Below, in pieces: positions 6,788 through 8,061 of a stretch of 8,061 bases of DNA. Numbering within the stretch: position 1 is the first letter of the stretch; the number at the start of each line of letters is the position of its first letter. The stretch is from the NCBI GenBank assembly GCA_035551935.1, contig DASZMJ010000185.1, positions 1-8,061 of the forward strand, in the 5' to 3' direction. Source of the DNA: DASZMJ01 sp035551935 (lineage in GTDB: Bacteria; Planctomycetota; Planctomycetia; Isosphaerales; Isosphaeraceae). The notes beneath the pieces were generated by a model. That model did no database searches, was not told the DNA's origin, and worked only from the letters and a program-made list of their open reading frames with translations. The position numbers were made by a program, and so were the translations under genes.

Positions 6788-6887
6788 TCGGCCCGGGGGC
6801 CCGACGGGAGGCTTGCCAAGTCCTCGGCTTCCAGACACCGGACTCCCCTCCCCTACGTCGAGGATGTCCACCGTCACGCGCAGCCCC

Positions 6888-6897
6888 GTGGGCGTCC
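6888..6897. repeat. Left copy of the 10-bp target-site duplication
   Basis: GTGGGCGTCC ends exactly where the terminal inverted repeat of the 123-base element begins. An identical copy at 7021-7030 begins exactly where the element ends. Confidence 0.8.
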
Positions 6898-7020
6898 CAG
6901 GGCGAACGCACGTGTTTCGCAAATCCTTGTCCTGCAAGGATTTGCAATCTAGTGCACGGAATTCAACTAGTCGCAAGTTCTTTGCAGACAAGGATTTGTG
7001 AATTAGATGCGTTTGCCCTG
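6898..7020. mobile_element. 123-bp MITE with about 40-bp imperfect terminal inverted repeats
   Basis: The left end CAGGGCGAACGCA (6898-6910) and the complement of the right end, CAGGGCAAACGCA (7008-7020), differ at one base. The similarity continues inwards: 6898-6937 against the complement of 6982-7020 aligns with six mismatches and one 1-base gap. Perfect 10-base direct repeats flank the element. It is clearly richer in A+T than the surroundings and carries no transposase, so it is non-autonomous. ISAs1-family elements, as I recall, have CAGGG-type ends and 8-10-base duplications, which makes that family a plausible source of the transposase; IS4-type elements are an alternative. The short frames inside it are too short to suggest a protein. 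Confidence 0.8.
6919..6945. repeat. 11-bp perfect hairpin inside the MITE
   Basis: GCAAATCCTTG (6919-6929) pairs with CAAGGATTTGC (6935-6945) around TCCTG. A third copy, CAAGGATTTG, lies at 6989-6998 within the right terminal repeat, so the left arm can pair either locally or with the far end. The copies suggest internal duplication of the subterminal repeat. Confidence 0.7.
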
Positions 7021-7030
7021 GTGGGCGTCC
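7021..7030. repeat. Right copy of the 10-bp target-site duplication
   Basis: GTGGGCGTCC, identical to 6888-6897, directly abuts the right end of the MITE. Confidence 0.8.
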
Positions 7031-7399
7031 GGGCCTTGCGCACGCGTGGAGGCTGACGCCCCCGCGGCCGAGCTTGGTCGCCTCCGGCGCGGCGGATCGC
7101 CGCCGGTCGTGCAGTCGGAGAACTGCCTCATGGCCTGCTCGATCTCGGGCGGATCGGGTATCATGGCTCGCTCCGTCGGAGGCACGCTCGTGACCCGAAC
7201 CGACACGAGCACGCTCGACCACCTGCCACGGCCCGACACAACCGGCTCATCCCGGGACGTTCGTTCTCGATCGTTCCGAGGGAGAGGGAGAACGGCCGCG
7301 TCGCGAACATTCCTTCGGGTCGATCGTTATGAAGAGGAGGGTGCGGGCCCTCGACAACCGCCGGCCGCCGCGCCCCCCTTCCCCCGAGGCCCGACGACG
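7031..7399. other. Intergenic stretch without a convincing gene
   Basis: Of the frames here the best is on the minus strand: an ATG at 7164 (MIPDPPEIEQAMRQF...) with GGAG about 9 bases upstream. It ends at 7003 inside the MITE after 53 codons; I recognise no family and do not call it a gene. A 9-base sequence, TCGATCGTT, occurs twice (7267-7275 and 7320-7328). I find no clear promoter for the lipoprotein gene; TATGAA at 7328-7333 lacks a good -35. A 24-codon plus-strand frame (7329-7403) overlaps the lipoprotein ATG by four bases but has no ribosome-binding site. Confidence 0.4.
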
Positions 7400-7929
7400 A
7401 TGACCATCCGACGACGCCACCGGATCTGGATCGCGGCCGGCCTGCTCCTCGCGCCCGGCTGCGGGGCCGAGGACGGGGCGGCGCCCGTGGGCGCCCGGAA
7501 GTACCAGGACACCGGAGCGATGGCCACGGGCGAGTTGAAGCAACTCGGCCTTGCGAACCATGCAGCGGCATCGCAGACCCCCGCCGGCGGGGAGAAGGCC
7601 GCGGCGAAGGCCCCCACGCCCGCCAGCCAGCGCAAGATCATCTACTACGCGACGATCGACCTGACCGTCGAGGACTTCGCCAGGGCCGAACGGGCCTTGA
7701 CGCGATTGGTGCGCGAGGTCGACGGCTACGTCGCCAACTCGAATCTCCAGGGATCGCCCGGCGCGCAGCGGTCGGGGACGTGGGAGGCGCGGATCCCGGC
7801 CGAGAAGCTCGACAGCTTCGTCGAGGACGTCGTCCGGCTCGGCGAGCTCCAGGGCCAGAAGCTCAGCTCGCAGGACGTCTCGCGGCAGTTCTTCGACACC
7901 GAGGCGCGGATCAAGAACAAGAAGTATAG
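7400..7929 (+). pseudogene. DUF4349-type lipoprotein gene disrupted by an IS insertion
   Basis: The ATG at 7400 follows GAGG (7386-7389) and opens a short export signal: Arg-rich MTIRRRHRIW, a hydrophobic AAGLLLA, then APGC with the probable lipidated Cys21. The lipobox is imperfect, with Pro at -2. An Ala/Pro-rich linker leads to about 98 residues (78-175) that match the first part of a DUF4349 domain: RKIIYYATIDLTVEDF, VDGYVANSNLQG, a WEARIPAEKLDSFVEDV block, and SRQFFDTEARIKNKK. In intact relatives, coiled-coil helices and usually a C-terminal membrane helix follow. Here the reading breaks after Lys175, where the sequence becomes an insertion-sequence end. The host frame continues without a stop through the visible IS to the window edge, adding IS-encoded residues. 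The family is reported in envelope proteins of unknown function. Function is probably lost unless the IS has moved or a truncated lipoprotein suffices. Confidence 0.8.
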
Positions 7930-7945
7930 TGGACCCCGAAAACTG

Positions 7946-7973
7946 GACCACCGGTTAAGCTACGCCGGTGGTC
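7946..7973 (+). promoter_or_regulatory. 9-bp hairpin in front of the transposase gene
   Basis: GACCACCGG (7946-7954) pairs perfectly with CCGGTGGTC (7965-7973) around a 10-base loop. It ends 7 bases before GGGGGAGAG, the likely ribosome-binding site of orfA. Insertion sequences often carry such structures to stop read-through transcription from the host gene from driving the transposase; that role here is inferred. Confidence 0.45.
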
Positions 7974-7989
7974 GAGCAAAGGGGGAGAG

Positions 7990-8061
7990 ATGGCAGGCAA
8001 GCGGAAAGTCCACACGGCGGCGTTCAAGGCCCAGGTCGCCCTGGCCGCCCTCAGGGGGGAC
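7990..8061 (+). CDS. IS3-family transposase orfA (3'-partial)
   Basis: Only the first 24 codons are present. MAGKRKVHTAAFKAQVALAA is close to the usual start of IS3-family OrfA proteins (M-x-KRKxHSAEFKAKVALEAL-RG), the beginning of the helix-turn-helix domain that binds the terminal repeats. A purine-rich GGGGGAGAG lies directly upstream. In this family OrfA and OrfB are normally joined by programmed -1 frameshifting to make the active DDE transposase; that region is beyond the window. It is in a different frame from the interrupted lipoprotein gene. Confidence 0.8.
   Translation, partial: MAGKRKVHTAAFKAQVALAALRGD

Larger units (their letters stand above)
7930..8061 (+). mobile_element. IS3-family-like insertion sequence, left end (partial)
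   Basis: The host gene stops matching its family at about 7925-7930. From there TGGACCCCGAAAACTGGACC begins, with a TG end and a repeated TGGACC (7930-7935 and 7944-7949), as in left terminal repeats of IS3-group elements. An orfA-like start follows 60 bases in. The exact boundary could be up to five bases further left (TATAG may belong to the IS). The right end, orfB and target duplication lie outside the window. Confidence 0.75.

Noticed and set aside
7267..7328. Direct repeat TCGATCGTT at 7267 and 7320
   Set aside because: Only nine bases and built around GATCG, which is common in this sequence; only two copies and no matching structure.
1..8061. tRNA, rRNA, CRISPR array or defence cassette
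   Set aside because: No regularly spaced repeats, no tRNA-like cloverleaf or rRNA signature was seen, and none of the genes resembles a defence effector.

Overview
The window is very GC-rich and looks like chromosomal DNA of a planctomycete, probably from the Isosphaeraceae/Gemmataceae side of the phylum. The main clue is the exported protein at 1229-2773. It carries an N-terminal FEPLEGRQLL motif, a form of the LExR-x-LL signature common on secreted planctomycete proteins, followed by CARDB-like repeats. The KNALxHGL protein at the left edge and the DUF4349 lipoprotein at the right fit the same origin. These assignments come from motif recognition only; no database search was possible.

Layout from left to right: (1) the 3' part of a KNALLHGL-type hypothetical gene (1-1020), followed at once by a GC hairpin; (2) a promoter and a leader with two abutting hairpins, then the CARDB-repeat surface protein (1229-2773); (3) its own promoter, then an alpha/beta-hydrolase of the phospholipase/carboxylesterase type in which two of the three catalytic residues are replaced (3001-3792); (4) 88 bases later, a zinc-ribbon, single-pass membrane protein of unknown function (3881-4984); (5) a hairpin between convergent genes, then a leftward multi-pass membrane protein resembling GT-C glycosyltransferases (6693-5107) with its own promoter and leader hairpin; (6) a gene-poor stretch (6694-7399) holding a 123-base AT-richer element with about 40-base imperfect terminal inverted repeats and a perfect 10-base target duplication, i.e. 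a MITE; (7) a DUF4349 lipoprotein gene (from 7400) broken after about 175 codons by the left end of an IS3-like insertion sequence, whose orfA runs off the window.

I see no operon that makes one pathway. The genes are mostly separately promoted single units for the cell envelope: surface protein, membrane zinc-ribbon protein, membrane glycosyltransferase-like protein and lipoprotein. The right third is accessory in character, with two different mobile elements within about 1.1 kb. The signals I rate highest are the precisely bounded MITE, the apparently non-catalytic hydrolase, the IS-disrupted lipoprotein gene, and stem-loops at or very near the predicted transcript starts of two genes. I found no convincing new multi-gene system.
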